The notes beneath the pieces were generated by a model, which ran no database searches, was not told the origin of the DNA, and saw only the letters and a program-made list of their open reading frames with translations. This document shows positions 1 to 7,305 of a stretch of DNA of 35,701 nt, one piece after another. Numbering within the stretch: position 1 is the first letter of the stretch; every line of letters starts with the position of its first letter. The position numbers and the translations under genes were made by a program. The stretch is from positions 1-35,701 of the forward strand of contig NZ_JAAGPF010000043.1 of the NCBI RefSeq assembly GCF_017104645.1, read 5' to 3'. This DNA comes from Burkholderia sp. Ac-20379 (GTDB lineage: Bacteria > Pseudomonadota > Gammaproteobacteria > Burkholderiales > Burkholderiaceae).

Positions 1-1
1 C

Positions 2-1117
2 GCGCCGATGCCGGGCGCGCTGCGCCGCGCCGCGCTGCTGACCGAGCAGCTCGAACGGCGGCTGCCGATCCGCCCCGGCGACGGCCGCCTGCCGCCCGCC
101 TGGCTCGAATCGGCCGAGATGCGGCGGCCGATCTCGGTGATGCGGCTGACGGCCGACGACACCTACAACACCGCGTGGGGCCTGCTGCCGCTGCGCGAGC
201 GGCTGTGCCGCGCGCTGGCCGAGCGCAGCATCCAGTGCCATCCGGGGCAGTTGCTGATGACCAACGGCGCGAATCACGGCATGGATCTCGTGATCCGCTG
301 CCACGTGCGGCCCGGCGACGCCGTGCTGGTGGACGATCCCGGCTACTACCCGCTGTACTGGAAGCTCGACGTGGCCGGCGCGCGCATCGTCGGCGTGCGG
401 CGGCTGCACGACGGCCCCGATCCCGACGATCTGCGCGAGAAGGCGCGCGCGAGCGGCGCGCGGCTGTTCTTCACGCAATCGCTCGCGCACAACCCCACCG
501 GCGGCTCGATCACGCAGGGCAAGGCCTATGCGGTGCTGCGCGTGGCCGAGGCGTGCAACCTGCTGGTGGTCGAGGACGATCCGTTCGCCGACATCCTGCC
601 GCCCACCGCGCCGCGGCTCGCCGCGCTCGATCAACTGAAGCGCGTGATCTACGTCGGGTCGTTCTCGAAGACGCTGCCCGGCAGCGTGCGTGTGGGCTAT
701 CTCGCCGCCGCGCCCGAGATCGCCGAGGAACTGAACGAGATGAAGGTCATCACCATCGTGTCCACCTCGGCGCAGAACGAGCGGCTCGTGTATTCGGTGA
801 TCGAGGGCGCGCACTATTTGAAATTCCTGCGGCGGCTGCGTGAGCGGATTCAGGACGCGACCGCCACCACCGTGCGTGGCGTCGAGGCCGCCGGTTTCGA
901 GGTGCCGCGCCCGCTCGGCGGCGGGCTGTACGTGTGGCTCGCGCTGACGGCGGGGATGCAGGCGATCGACCTGGCCGCCGACGCCGCGCAATCGGGCATC
1001 TTCGTGGCCCCGGCCGCGGCGTTCGCGACGTCCGACACGCCCACGCCGGGCATGCGCGTGAACGTCGCCTACGGGCACGACCGGACGTTTCTCGATTGGC
1101 TCGGGCGGTTTCGTTGA
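2..1117 (+). CDS. MocR/PdxR-type PLP aminotransferase-domain regulator, 5' end outside window
   Basis: This frame is open from the first bases of the window, so the gene is cut at the left edge. The visible 369+ residues form a fold-type I aminotransferase domain. Counting from the Met at position 8, there is an HNPTG motif (Asn162), an EDDPFAD segment (Asp191), the PLP lysine in SFSKTLPG (Lys221) and an Arg in SVRVGYL. In MocR regulators such a domain follows an N-terminal GntR winged helix. The missing 5' part would carry that DNA-binding domain, because the visible protein begins in the linker and not at an enzyme N-terminus. The role as a regulator of an amino-acid, polyamine or vitamin B6 gene is an inference from the family. 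A stand-alone aminotransferase remains possible. Confidence 0.8.
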   Translation, partial: APMPGALRRAALLTEQLERRLPIRPGDGRLPPAWLESAEMRRPISVMRLTADDTYNTAWGLLPLRERLCRALAERSIQCHPGQLLMTNGANHGMDLVIRCHVRPGDAVLVDDPGYYPLYWKLDVAGARIVGVRRLHDGPDPDDLREKARASGARLFFTQSLAHNPTGGSITQGKAYAVLRVAEACNLLVVEDDPFADILPPTAPRLAALDQLKRVIYVGSFSKTLPGSVRVGYLAAAPEIAEELNEMKVITIVSTSAQNERLVYSVIEGAHYLKFLRRLRERIQDATATTVRGVEAAGFEVPRPLGGGLYVWLALTAGMQAIDLAADAAQSGIFVAPAAAFATSDTPTPGMRVNVAYGHDRTFLDWLGRFR

Positions 1118-1238
1118 GGGCGAGGGGATAAGTTTTGCGGCGAGGGCATTAATTCGGCGGCGTCCGCATTTACCCTTATCGCGTTAACCCGCAGACTTCG
1201 GGCTTGAACACTTTGCCGACTTGCCCTCTAGGATCGCG

Positions 1239-1553
1239 ATGAAATTTGCTGCCTCCCACCGTATCATTCTGGCCGCTGCCGGCCTGGTTGCCATGTTGGG
1301 CGCGGCCTCCGCGCCCGCGTTCGCCGATGGCGCGAACCACGCGATCACGCGCGCCGACGTGCGGGCGCAACTCGTCGAACTGGAACAGGCGGGGTATAAC
1401 CCGGCCGGATACGATGGGCGGCTGCATCGGCGCATGGAGGAGGCGGAGGCGGTGATTGCGCAGCGGCGGGCGGCCGCGGCGGCGTCCAAGGCGATGGTGC
1501 TGGAGGCGAGTGCGCCGCAGGCGGGGCGGGTGATGTTGCAGGCTTCGAAGTAG
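1239..1553 (+). CDS. DUF4148 small exported protein
   Basis: A 104-residue protein with a clear N-terminal signal peptide (MKFAASHR, then a hydrophobic stretch ending near AFADG). The mature part has the pattern ITRADVRAQLVELEQAGYNP followed by a short helical tail, which is the Burkholderia DUF4148 pattern. I chose ATG 1239 over an upstream TTG at 1221 because an AGGA Shine-Dalgarno-like sequence sits about five bases before it and because the signal peptide then starts normally. It is probably periplasmic. Function is unknown for the family. It converges on cdiB, with a 227-bp gap between the two stop codons. Confidence 0.85.
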   Translation: MKFAASHRIILAAAGLVAMLGAASAPAFADGANHAITRADVRAQLVELEQAGYNPAGYDGRLHRRMEEAEAVIAQRRAAAAASKAMVLEASAPQAGRVMLQASK

Positions 1554-1773
1554 GGCGTCGGTCGACGATGAGGTGCGTCGGCGGCTCGATGGGCGGTTCG
1601 CAGAGGTCGCGGTCGTGTTTGCATTCCACGCCGAATGACACAGACAACGGGTGATAGTTCCGTTTGCCGTCGATGATCGTGGCGCCAGTCGCAATCTGCA
1701 ATCGGCCGTCCGGTGAGTTCGCGGTCCATACCGGCGCCGGCCGATCGGAAATGCGCAAGGCGGGCCCGGTCAT
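1345..1773 (-). CDS. possible small ORF directly downstream of cdiB
   Basis: A 142-codon frame starts seven bases after the cdiB stop on the same strand. Its first ~77 codons lie in otherwise gene-free DNA and read like a real protein, with residues such as SPDGRLQIATGATIIDGK and FGVECKHDRDLCEPP and codons mostly ending in G or C. The remaining half is antisense to the DUF4148 gene and is proline-rich shadow sequence. Either the gene is real and convergently overlaps DUF4148, or it is a remnant that lost its natural stop. In bcp loci a small lipoprotein gene (bcpO) lies in the locus, but this protein has no signal peptide or lipobox. I do not recognise it. Confidence 0.25.
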   Translation of the reverse strand: MTGPALRISDRPAPVWTANSPDGRLQIATGATIIDGKRNYHPLSVSFGVECKHDRDLCEPPIEPPTHLIVDRRPTSKPATSPAPPAAHSPPAPSPWTPPRPPAAAQSPPPPPPCADAAAHRIRPGYTPPVPVRRVAPARRRA

Positions 1774-1780
1774 GCCTGCA

Positions 1781-3517
1781 TCAGAACTGCGCCGTTACCT
1801 GAAACCCGAGCGTCACCCGGGCGGTTGGGAAGCCGGACGGTTTGTACACCGGCGTACCGGCGAACAGGTCGTAGCCATAGCCGCCCAGGCGCGTCGCCAC
1901 GCTCCCCTTGATGCCGATCACCGCACCGGCCAGTTGGGTGCCAACCAGCGCGATCGGCTGGGCGCCCCACACACGCCCGTAGTCGAGGCCTGCGTAGGCC
2001 ACCAACCCTGTCTGCCCGATCGGCGCCTGCAACTCGTTGCGCCAGTAGAAGCCGCGAGCCGCGGCGAGCATCGTCTCGCCGTCGAAGCCGCGCACTGTGT
2101 AGCGGCTGCCGATCGTCAGGTCGTCGAGGTAGTACAACGTGTTGCCGGTGTACTGACCGTGAAATGTCGTGACGTACCTGAACGGCTGCTGCGCGATCGC
2201 GAAGGGCACCGACAGATTCGCGTCGAGCACCGCCATCTTGTAGCGGTAGGTTGGGCCGCCGTCGGCCGCCAGGCTGTCGCCCTGCGCACCGAACGCGCCG
2301 ATCCCTTGCCGGTACGCGAGCGTGCCGTCGAACTGCGCGTTGCCGAAGTAGTGCCGATCGGTCAGGCCGAACTCGACGAATGTATTGTTGCGGTGCTGCT
2401 GCGGGATTTCGGTGTCTTCGATGAAGCTTTGCCCGAACCGGCGCGATAGCCGGAACTGCGCGCCGAACATGTCGTTCTGGCTGCGCGACAGCACACGGTT
2501 CAGCTTGAAATCGACCGTCTTTGAGTTGCCGCTCGCGACAAATATCTGGTTCACGCCGGCGATCTGCTGGTAGTACGTGTTCGTGTACGCCGAGAGCGTC
2601 GCCGTCCAGTAGCCCCATGGGATCGAATAGAAACCGTTCCAGCCGTGCGAGCCGAGCCGCTTGTCGCCGAATTCGAGATCCTGGCTCACCCCGATGTTGA
2701 AGAGGTCGTTCAGGCCCAGAGGGTTGTCGATGCCGAGCGACAGGTTGCCCTGCAGCCGGCCGGTCGCGCGCGTGCCGGAGTTGTCGATCGACGCGACCAC
2801 CGTCCAGGGCTTGCCTCGCTTCACGTCGAGCACGACGCCGCTCTCGCCCGGCACGTCGGCGGGGACGATCTGCATCGACACGTCCTGGTTCGACACGCGT
2901 TTCATCTGCTCGAGGCCCTGTTCGAGGTCGCGCAGGTTCAGTAGCTCGCCGTCACGGGTCGGAAAGGCGGTTTTCCAGGTGCCGCGGAGCTTTTCGTCAG
3001 CGAAGCGCACATGGCGGATCACGCCGGGGATCAGCGATAACGTCAGGGTGCCGGTCGACAGATCCTGTTCGGGCAGCAGCACGCGCGTCGTGACGTACCC
3101 GCGGGCGAGGATTGCCTGCGACAGGCCTTTGACGAGCACGTCGAGGCCTTGTTTGCCGACGCACTGACCAACGTAGTGGTCGAGCCATTCGCGTGCGAAG
3201 GCGAAGCGATCCATCGACAACTCCGACGCGCCTTGCGATTTCACGGACGCGGGCAGTGCATCGGGTACGTCGAGCGAGAAATGATCGATGCGAAAGCACG
3301 GCGACTCCGATCGCAGTGCGGGATACCCGGTGCTTGCTGTCACGCTCGAACGCACCGTAGGCGCGGATACCACCCGTTCTCGCACGCGCGCTTCTTCCTG
3401 CTGTCGGGTTTGCTGGTCGTTGCCGGGAATGATCAGGCGTGGCGCTTCTTGTGCCGACACACTGGCCGCAATAAGCAGCAGTGTTGCAGCAGAATTCCCC
3501 CGGTGAATAGGTCTCAT
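1781..3517 (-). CDS. cdiB: CdiB/FhaC/ShlB-type two-partner secretion outer-membrane transporter
   Basis: A 578-residue Omp85/TpsB protein that exports the CdiA exoprotein across the outer membrane. A signal peptide (MRPIHRGNSAATLLLIAASVSA) is followed by a linker, a POTRA_2-type region near residues 70-220 and a ShlB-type beta-barrel to the C-terminus. The VRGFDGE motif sits in the barrel (the TpsB/Omp85 loop-6 VRGY/F signature), followed by a YAGLDYGRVWG strand. The last residue is Phe (FQVTAQF), as expected for outer-membrane barrels. The length is normal for the family. It is last in the CDI cluster, after cdiA and the orphan modules, which is the Burkholderia bcp order. No good Shine-Dalgarno precedes ATG 3517. 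Confidence 0.95.
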   Translation of the reverse strand: MRPIHRGNSAATLLLIAASVSAQEAPRLIIPGNDQQTRQQEEARVRERVVSAPTVRSSVTASTGYPALRSESPCFRIDHFSLDVPDALPASVKSQGASELSMDRFAFAREWLDHYVGQCVGKQGLDVLVKGLSQAILARGYVTTRVLLPEQDLSTGTLTLSLIPGVIRHVRFADEKLRGTWKTAFPTRDGELLNLRDLEQGLEQMKRVSNQDVSMQIVPADVPGESGVVLDVKRGKPWTVVASIDNSGTRATGRLQGNLSLGIDNPLGLNDLFNIGVSQDLEFGDKRLGSHGWNGFYSIPWGYWTATLSAYTNTYYQQIAGVNQIFVASGNSKTVDFKLNRVLSRSQNDMFGAQFRLSRRFGQSFIEDTEIPQQHRNNTFVEFGLTDRHYFGNAQFDGTLAYRQGIGAFGAQGDSLAADGGPTYRYKMAVLDANLSVPFAIAQQPFRYVTTFHGQYTGNTLYYLDDLTIGSRYTVRGFDGETMLAAARGFYWRNELQAPIGQTGLVAYAGLDYGRVWGAQPIALVGTQLAGAVIGIKGSVATRLGGYGYDLFAGTPVYKPSGFPTARVTLGFQVTAQF

Positions 3518-3798
3518 GTATTTTTAAACGCTGGATTGTGAATGTCGGCTACACCACACGCCGAAGGGGCGAGCGCAGTTCCCATCAACACCATCGAGTT
3601 TGCCTATTACAACATCGCGAGAAGGTACGATCGCCCGAAGGTAAAAGTGCCTGCTAGACCGATGCTCACCAACGCGCCGATCGTGTTGAGAGCAGCCGGT
3701 TCGTTGTAAGCGAAGCGCGCGAATAGATTTTCATGCAAGCATCAGTCCAGGTCGCGTCGCTTGAGTTATGCGAATATATCGTATGGTCGTCGATTTAA
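3518..3798. other. gap between cdiB and the last orphan immunity gene
   Basis: This 281-bp stretch holds no convincing gene on either strand and no clear terminator. Base composition rises in A+T toward 3750, where the orphan module region begins, so this is the right-hand junction of that region with the GC-rich cdiB side. Confidence 0.5.
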
Positions 3799-4038
3799 TT
3801 AGATTGCCTGTCGTGGTCGAGGATCATTTTTTCTCACAAATGCTGCTGTCACGAAGATGCAAAAAACAAGCCCCAACAGAGTTCCGTTTGCCAAAACTAA
3901 TTTCGTGTCATTTTTCACCCGCAAGAATTCACCACCATAAAAATAGGCCACAAAAATCATTGCAAATGCCTTTATGGAGGCAGGGCGCGTAAATGACAGC
4001 AAGAAGGCAGATAAATGCAAGGAAATCAACCTAAGCAT
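3799..4038 (-). CDS. putative orphan CDI immunity protein, small membrane protein
   Basis: A 79-residue protein beginning MLRLISLHLSAF. Two or three hydrophobic segments are visible, around residues 2-16, 20-35 and 52-68, and it ends in a charged tail (VRKNDPRPRQAI). I chose ATG 4038 because it lies five bases after the stop of the toxin-tail frame 4043-4201, the layout used by the other modules here. An upstream in-frame ATG at 4068 would place the start inside that tail. The immunity role is inferred from position, size and membrane character. An inner-membrane immunity would suit a pore-forming or membrane-entering toxin. It is not visibly related to the immunity family at 5855 and 8773. 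Confidence 0.55.
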   Translation of the reverse strand: MLRLISLHLSAFLLSFTRPASIKAFAMIFVAYFYGGEFLRVKNDTKLVLANGTLLGLVFCIFVTAAFVRKNDPRPRQAI

Positions 4039-4042
4039 TTCT

Positions 4043-4201
4043 TCACTTCCCAATCCGGGATTGAGCATCGTTTGTCACTTTCGTTCCTGTGTCAGCGCCG
4101 GCTGCGCCAAAGATACCAGCACAAATTTCAGGAAAATTTTCGAATTGAATAGATTTTTCCCCGTTGATTTCGCCAAAATGCCAGACCCGAATCAACCAAA
4201 T
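4043..4201 (-). pseudogene. orphan CDI toxin C-terminal tail, no start codon
   Basis: Between the stop of the preceding immunity gene and ATG 4038 one minus-strand frame is open for about 52 codons and ends FGAAGADTGTKVTNDAQSRI followed by Gly-Lys-stop. The in-frame stop before it leaves no start codon. I read it as the 3' remnant of a toxin whose partner is the membrane protein at 3799-4038. The toxin family cannot be told from this fragment. Its first bases overlap the end of the immunity gene at 4192. Confidence 0.4.
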
Positions 4202-4458
4202 CTAGCCCCCCATCTAACGGCCCGACAATTTTTTTCGTATAACCAAATTATCAGTGAGCATGGAGGAACCACTAAGGCAATTAGCTTCATCCATTTATAC
4301 AGTCGGTCAATTTTCGGTAGGTGACAGCCCCCATCTCTCAGCCACATCAATGCAGGCCAGAACAAAAATTCAAAAAAAAGACCCGCCATCACAAACAGAA
4401 CCAGAAGAAACATGGAAAAGTAAGCGATAGTTAAAAGCTCGCGTTTTAATCTGCTCAT
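4192..4458 (-). CDS. putative orphan CDI immunity protein, two-helix membrane protein
   Basis: An 88-residue protein (MSRLKRELLTIAYF...) with two clear hydrophobic helices, about residues 9-38 and 57-76, and a basic C-terminus (RAVRWGARFG). The start is fixed by an ATGA overlap: its ATG (4458-4456) shares bases with the TGA of the orphan toxin frame at 4455. That indicates translational coupling of a toxin-immunity pair. A longer frame from 4659 is only the shadow of the toxin gene. Function as an inner-membrane immunity protein is inferred from the layout and from the very hydrophobic toxin partner. Confidence 0.65.
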   Translation of the reverse strand: MSRLKRELLTIAYFSMFLLVLFVMAGLFFEFLFWPALMWLRDGGCHLPKIDRLYKWMKLIALVVPPCSLIIWLYEKNCRAVRWGARFG

Positions 4459-5072
4459 TTCTTTATCGGTTTCGATGGAGGAGTGGCGATGATTCCAATT
4501 GTTCCGTTGATTCCTTCGAAGCCTATCGCACCCACGGCGATGCCACCAAGAGACGGCAACGTGCTGGACGGAAGGTACTTGGAAACGCCGAAGCCAATGT
4601 CGACCCATTCTGGTCGATACCAAGGATTGACTACCTTGGTCAGCCCGCTTTCGATCCAACCGCCGGCCTTGTAACCAACTACTGTACCTGCTGCCGCCCC
4701 GACCATGCTCCAGTTCGGGTTGTCACCTTTTACTGCCTCTCCCGTATTAATCAAAAGTCCGGAAAGAAGCTCTGTCCCAAAGGCCAATGCGCCAGTCATC
4801 CCAGCCAATCCTGTATCCACCAAGTTAATTTTCAAATTATTAAATATATACTGGGATCCTGTTTTAACGGTCGCACCAATACTGTCGCCAGCCAACATTC
4901 CTGCGATCAATGGCACACCTCCTGCAATCGCACCACCCAACGCGATCATGCCAGCACCTGCAATCCCAGTACTCGCTGGGTTGTTCTTGACATTATTCTT
5001 CACCAGATCGTTGTAAGTCACGCCTTTGTTGATCTGGCTTTGTCCAGCATCATGGCCTTTCTGGTTGCTCAC
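4455..5072 (-). CDS. orphan hydrophobic CdiA C-terminal toxin module
   Basis: A 205-residue frame beginning at GTG 5072. The same frame stays open upstream to 5189 without a good start or Shine-Dalgarno, as expected for a displaced CdiA-CT. It is rich in Gly, Ala and Ile with several hydrophobic stretches (STGIAGAGMIALGGAIAGG; LLSGLLINTGEAV; MVGAAAGTVVGYKAGGWIES) and a conserved-looking NPWYRPEWVDIGFGVSKYLP block. From memory, similar LLINTG...NPWYRPEW segments occur at the C-termini of filamentous haemagglutinin/CdiA proteins; a search should confirm this. It overlaps its putative immunity gene by ATGA. The membrane-active mode is inferred from composition. It is probably silent unless recombined onto cdiA. 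Confidence 0.6.
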   Translation of the reverse strand: MSNQKGHDAGQSQINKGVTYNDLVKNNVKNNPASTGIAGAGMIALGGAIAGGVPLIAGMLAGDSIGATVKTGSQYIFNNLKINLVDTGLAGMTGALAFGTELLSGLLINTGEAVKGDNPNWSMVGAAAGTVVGYKAGGWIESGLTKVVNPWYRPEWVDIGFGVSKYLPSSTLPSLGGIAVGAIGFEGINGTIGIIATPPSKPIKK

Positions 5073-5189
5073 TATGCACTGGCTGTTGTAGTCGTGATTT
5101 CCGTATTGCAGGTAGCCGTCTCGGCGTAGATTCTGGCAGCCAACCCGCGAGTCATGTACGCCGCCCGATCTTACTTTAAAGGGGATTAT

Positions 5190-5340
5190 TTAAACCAGGG
5201 GCCAAATCTTTTCGGGTTGCCGTTCAGCATCCCCGCGGTTCGAAGCGGTTTCTGTAGACGTCTGAAAAATATCGGCAACTGAATCAGAAGAACTAGAATT
5301 TCAATCTAAAATACTGATGCATCATCGCTTAATTTCAGTG
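5190..5340. other. unassigned remnant DNA between orphan modules
   Basis: No intact gene. On the minus strand a frame reads FFRRLQKPLRTAGMLNGN before a stop near 5190. It looks coding-like, but I cannot assign it. It may be another decayed toxin or insertion-sequence fragment. Confidence 0.3.
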
Positions 5341-5577
5341 CTAATCTACAAATCCCAATAACCGCGACTGCATTGCAGTCAGCCGCAAATACGGATGCAA
5401 GAGATACAGTAAACCAGATTTGAGATGTTGCATGCGCTCGACGCCAATTAACTGATGACCTCCGGAATTTTTAATGTCGTTGAGCAGCGCAAATACTTTT
5501 ATGTCGATTATGTGGTCGATGATTAAATCAGGTGTCGGGCCAATCTTCCTTGGATTTGTTGATGGTTTTACGGCCAA
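5341..5577 (-). CDS. hypothetical small ORF, possible C-terminal gene fragment
   Basis: A 78-codon frame from a TTG at 5577. The C-terminal 55 residues (HIIDIKVFALLNDIKNSG ... LRLTAMQSRLLGFVD) have the look of a folded protein. The first ~15 codons overlap the decayed immunity copy 5528-5822 in another frame, so the true N-terminus is missing. There is no Shine-Dalgarno. I do not recognise the family. It could be the end of a displaced immunity gene. Confidence 0.3.
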   Translation of the reverse strand: MAVKPSTNPRKIGPTPDLIIDHIIDIKVFALLNDIKNSGGHQLIGVERMQHLKSGLLYLLHPYLRLTAMQSRLLGFVD

Positions 5578-5822
5578 GGTATGCGAAAAACGTCGTTCTC
5601 ACCGATAAGCTCATGAAGGCGAACAGGGGGGGCAAACAATTCGGAGAATATTGGCTTGATTGTTTAAAAACTGACCAATGCAATTGGCATTGCAAATGCT
5701 CCGCCATACAGGGCCATAAACGCCACTGTGAATACTTTCCATAGGCGGAATTCCCTGCGAATTTTTTCAATGAAAGCTTATAAAACACCACCAATTAATC
5801 CGCTTATAATCTCGCCAGACAT
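5528..5822 (-). pseudogene. decayed paralog of the membrane immunity family
   Basis: From ATG 5822 the frame reads MSGEIISGLIGGVL and then meets a TAA. The same frame continues AFIEKIRREFRLWKVF ... FAMPIALVSF to a second TAA, then TIKPIFSELFAPP. After a one-base shift at a run of seven G/C (5626-5632) it continues FAFMSLSVRTTFFAYLGRK to TGA at 5528. Every piece lines up with the intact protein at 5855-6139 (MSLESISGLIGGLFG ... FRLWKVF ... FLGR). The copy therefore carries two nonsense codons and one homopolymer frameshift. The start has an AAGGA sequence seven bases upstream, as in the intact copy. Confidence 0.75.
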
Positions 5823-5854
5823 GGTCATTCCTTGCAGGCAGTCGTATAGGCCGG

Positions 5855-6139
5855 TCAGTTTTCCCTGTTTTTTTGTGCAGCACGTCCTAAAAATGCAACG
5901 AGAGTGACCGTGGCAGACAAACCCACAAATACAAGTAGCGTGAAAGGTGTGAGGAATTCGCCAAATCTAGATACTGTGGCCTTGAGGCCAACCACCGCAA
6001 GCCCCATCGCAAACAACCCTAGATATATAAAAAACATCGACGCGAGGAAAACTTTCCACAGACGAAATTTTCCGAGAATATTTCCGAAAACTTGCCCGAA
6101 GAGCCCTCCTATAAGGCCACTTATAGATTCAAGCGACAT
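5855..6139 (-). CDS. orphan CDI immunity protein, paralog of the cognate cdiI
   Basis: A 94-residue protein (MSLESISGLIGGLFGQVFG...). The N-terminal glycine-rich amphipathic segment is followed by FRLWKVF and two hydrophobic helices (about residues 28-52 and 64-85), then a polar tail (AAQKNREN). AAGGAG lies five bases before ATG 6139, which decides the start over an upstream GTG. It aligns by eye with the cdiA-adjacent immunity at 8773-9054 (SGLLGG ... YWKVF) and with the pseudogene at 5528-5822. The toxin frame just upstream ends GEPQKQ-stop; the live CdiA ends NSPQK-stop. The lost toxin was therefore probably related to the present CdiA-CT. Confidence 0.7.
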   Translation of the reverse strand: MSLESISGLIGGLFGQVFGNILGKFRLWKVFLASMFFIYLGLFAMGLAVVGLKATVSRFGEFLTPFTLLVFVGLSATVTLVAFLGRAAQKNREN

Positions 6140-6148
6140 TTTCACTCC

Positions 6149-6301
6149 TTATTGTTTCTGAGGTTCACCAGGCTTCACAATTATGATCGCGTTGCTGGTC
6201 AGCTTCGACACCTGATCGGCCGACAGACTCGCGCCAATTGGCAAATCGAGCGACTTCGACAGATCTGCGCCGGCTGCCATTGGCGATTAATACATGCTCT
6301 G
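6149..6301 (-). pseudogene. fragment of cdiA internal region joined to a toxin tail
   Basis: Positions 6183-6301 match 13086-13204 inside cdiA without gaps; I count about 11 mismatches in 119 bases. The translation (QSMY-stop-SPMAAGADLSKS ... LSADQVSKLTSN) follows CdiA residues ~1578-1617 in frame. It then leaves the homology after TSN, reads AIIIVKPGEPQKQ and stops just before the Shine-Dalgarno of the immunity gene at 6139. It contains an in-frame stop and no start. It looks like the scar of a recombination or deletion that joined an upstream cdiA segment to the last codons of a displaced toxin. The divergence shows it came from a different cdiA allele or is old. Confidence 0.75.
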
Positions 6302-6374
6302 TTCAGAACTGACTTCCTCGTTGCTGTGCCTGATTTTATGTTGCTGGGTAATGTTTGTTAGTTTTGTCGTTGCT

Positions 6375-6614
6375 CTATGCGCACCTTTCCAATTCGGGAC
6401 GTGCAATTTCGATGGTTTTCAGAAAGTCCGAAAGACTGAATTTCATTCTCACATTATTCGGCAAGACATAAAGATCAGCCAGAAATTCGATTTCCATTCT
6501 TTCATTTCCACCTTCTCTGTCTAAAACGCAGAGCCTCTGACCGTCGAAGCTTATCTCTGCCGTAAGGTACTCGTGATCCATGTCACTGACGAAGTCGATA
6601 CTCAATCCAGTCAT
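6375..6614 (-). CDS. orphan CDI immunity-like protein
   Basis: A 79-residue soluble acidic protein (MTGLSIDFVSDMDHEYLTAEISF...). The pattern IDFVSD...AEISFDGQRLCVLDREGG...MEIEF...FSLSDFLKTIEIARPEL resembles small proteins I recall beside CDI and Rhs toxin modules. It follows a toxin remnant (stop at 6625) by ten bases, with AAGGTG as ribosome site. It is open and apparently intact although its toxin is frameshifted. The immunity role rests on context. Confidence 0.6.
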   Translation of the reverse strand: MTGLSIDFVSDMDHEYLTAEISFDGQRLCVLDREGGNERMEIEFLADLYVLPNNVRMKFSLSDFLKTIEIARPELERCA

Positions 6615-6624
6615 TTAATTCACC

Positions 6625-6869
6625 TTATTTCGTTCGATCCAGGACGCCTGAGAACGAGCCGTCTGCATTAAACCTTATCCCTTGGCCATTGGGCAAACGA
6701 TATTCTCAACGTTGGTCCTTATATAGACCGGTTGTTGGCTCACCGGAACGCCTGCGTTGCGCTTGACCTCATTGAAGGCACCTCCGCGATCGGCCCCATC
6801 GGGAGACATATTCGGTGGTGGCGCACCGCCATTATCGATCGAATTCGCATCAACGCTTGCTAACGTCGA
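6625..6869 (-). pseudogene. frameshifted CDI toxin remnant (NMSPDGA type)
   Basis: The minus-strand frame reads SIDNGGAPPPNMSPDGADRG, then GAFNEVKRNAGVPVSQQPVY, then IRTNV. It must shift near 6690 to continue EYRLPNGQGIRFNADGSF, SGVLDRTK and stop. The NMSPDGA...GAF...KR.AG.P.SQQP block is, from memory, shared by the catalytic domains of several polymorphic nuclease-like toxins. The downstream half ends shortly before the immunity-like gene at 6614. No start codon or upstream CdiA sequence remains, and the catalytic C-terminal part seen in longer members appears to be missing. Toxin identity is inferred. Confidence 0.55.
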
Positions 6870-6897
6870 TTACTGCGTACATAGCCCGAGGTGCTGG

Positions 6898-7305
6898 TTA
6901 TTCGAAGTTCACGGCAAAGGCATCACCTGAAAGATTCTTGCTGGCATACTGACTGAGCAATCCTTCGATGAGCTTAGATGCCACTGCGACACAGTGAATA
7001 GCGGCTACCCCATCAAGATGAAGAGAGAAAGTACTCAGTCGAGCATCCCCGTTCCAAGACACGAACATATCGCTGCTGGGCGAGCTCCAAAACTGTACAT
7101 TTCTCAGATTTCCAGACTTGATATTTTCCAATACTTCCGCCGATACAGTCACAATCTGCTCCCCGTCGTCGGACCAGGACGTGATCTTGCCCGTTTCTGG
7201 ATTTTGAATAGTCAATCCGGCTAAATTGATGCAGGCTGCCACAAAAGAAAATGCAGAAACCAAGTCATCAGGAATTGATACACGAAAAATTCGGTTTGCC
7301 ATCAT
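6898..7305 (-). CDS. orphan CDI immunity protein paired with the VGGPAK toxin
   Basis: A 135-residue soluble protein (MMANRIFRVSIPDDLVSAFS...). The start is fixed by an ATGA overlap with the toxin frame ending at 7302; a second ATG follows at once. There is no signal peptide or membrane helix. I do not know a named family. The pairing with the upstream toxin fragment, the overlap and the intact frame support an immunity role. Confidence 0.65.
   Translation of the reverse strand: MMANRIFRVSIPDDLVSAFSFVAACINLAGLTIQNPETGKITSWSDDGEQIVTVSAEVLENIKSGNLRNVQFWSSPSSDMFVSWNGDARLSTFSLHLDGVAAIHCVAVASKLIEGLLSQYASKNLSGDAFAVNFE

Noticed and set aside
4459..4659. Upstream extension of the immunity gene at 4192 to 155 residues
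   Set aside because: That part overlaps the orphan toxin in another frame and is His/Arg/Trp-rich. The ATGA overlap start fits the module pattern.
5528..5794. ORF of 88 codons starting MVVFYKLSLKKF
   Set aside because: It is a frame-shifted mixture. Only its C-terminal part (FAFMSLSVRTTFFAYLGRK) is real, as part of the decayed immunity copy 5528-5822.
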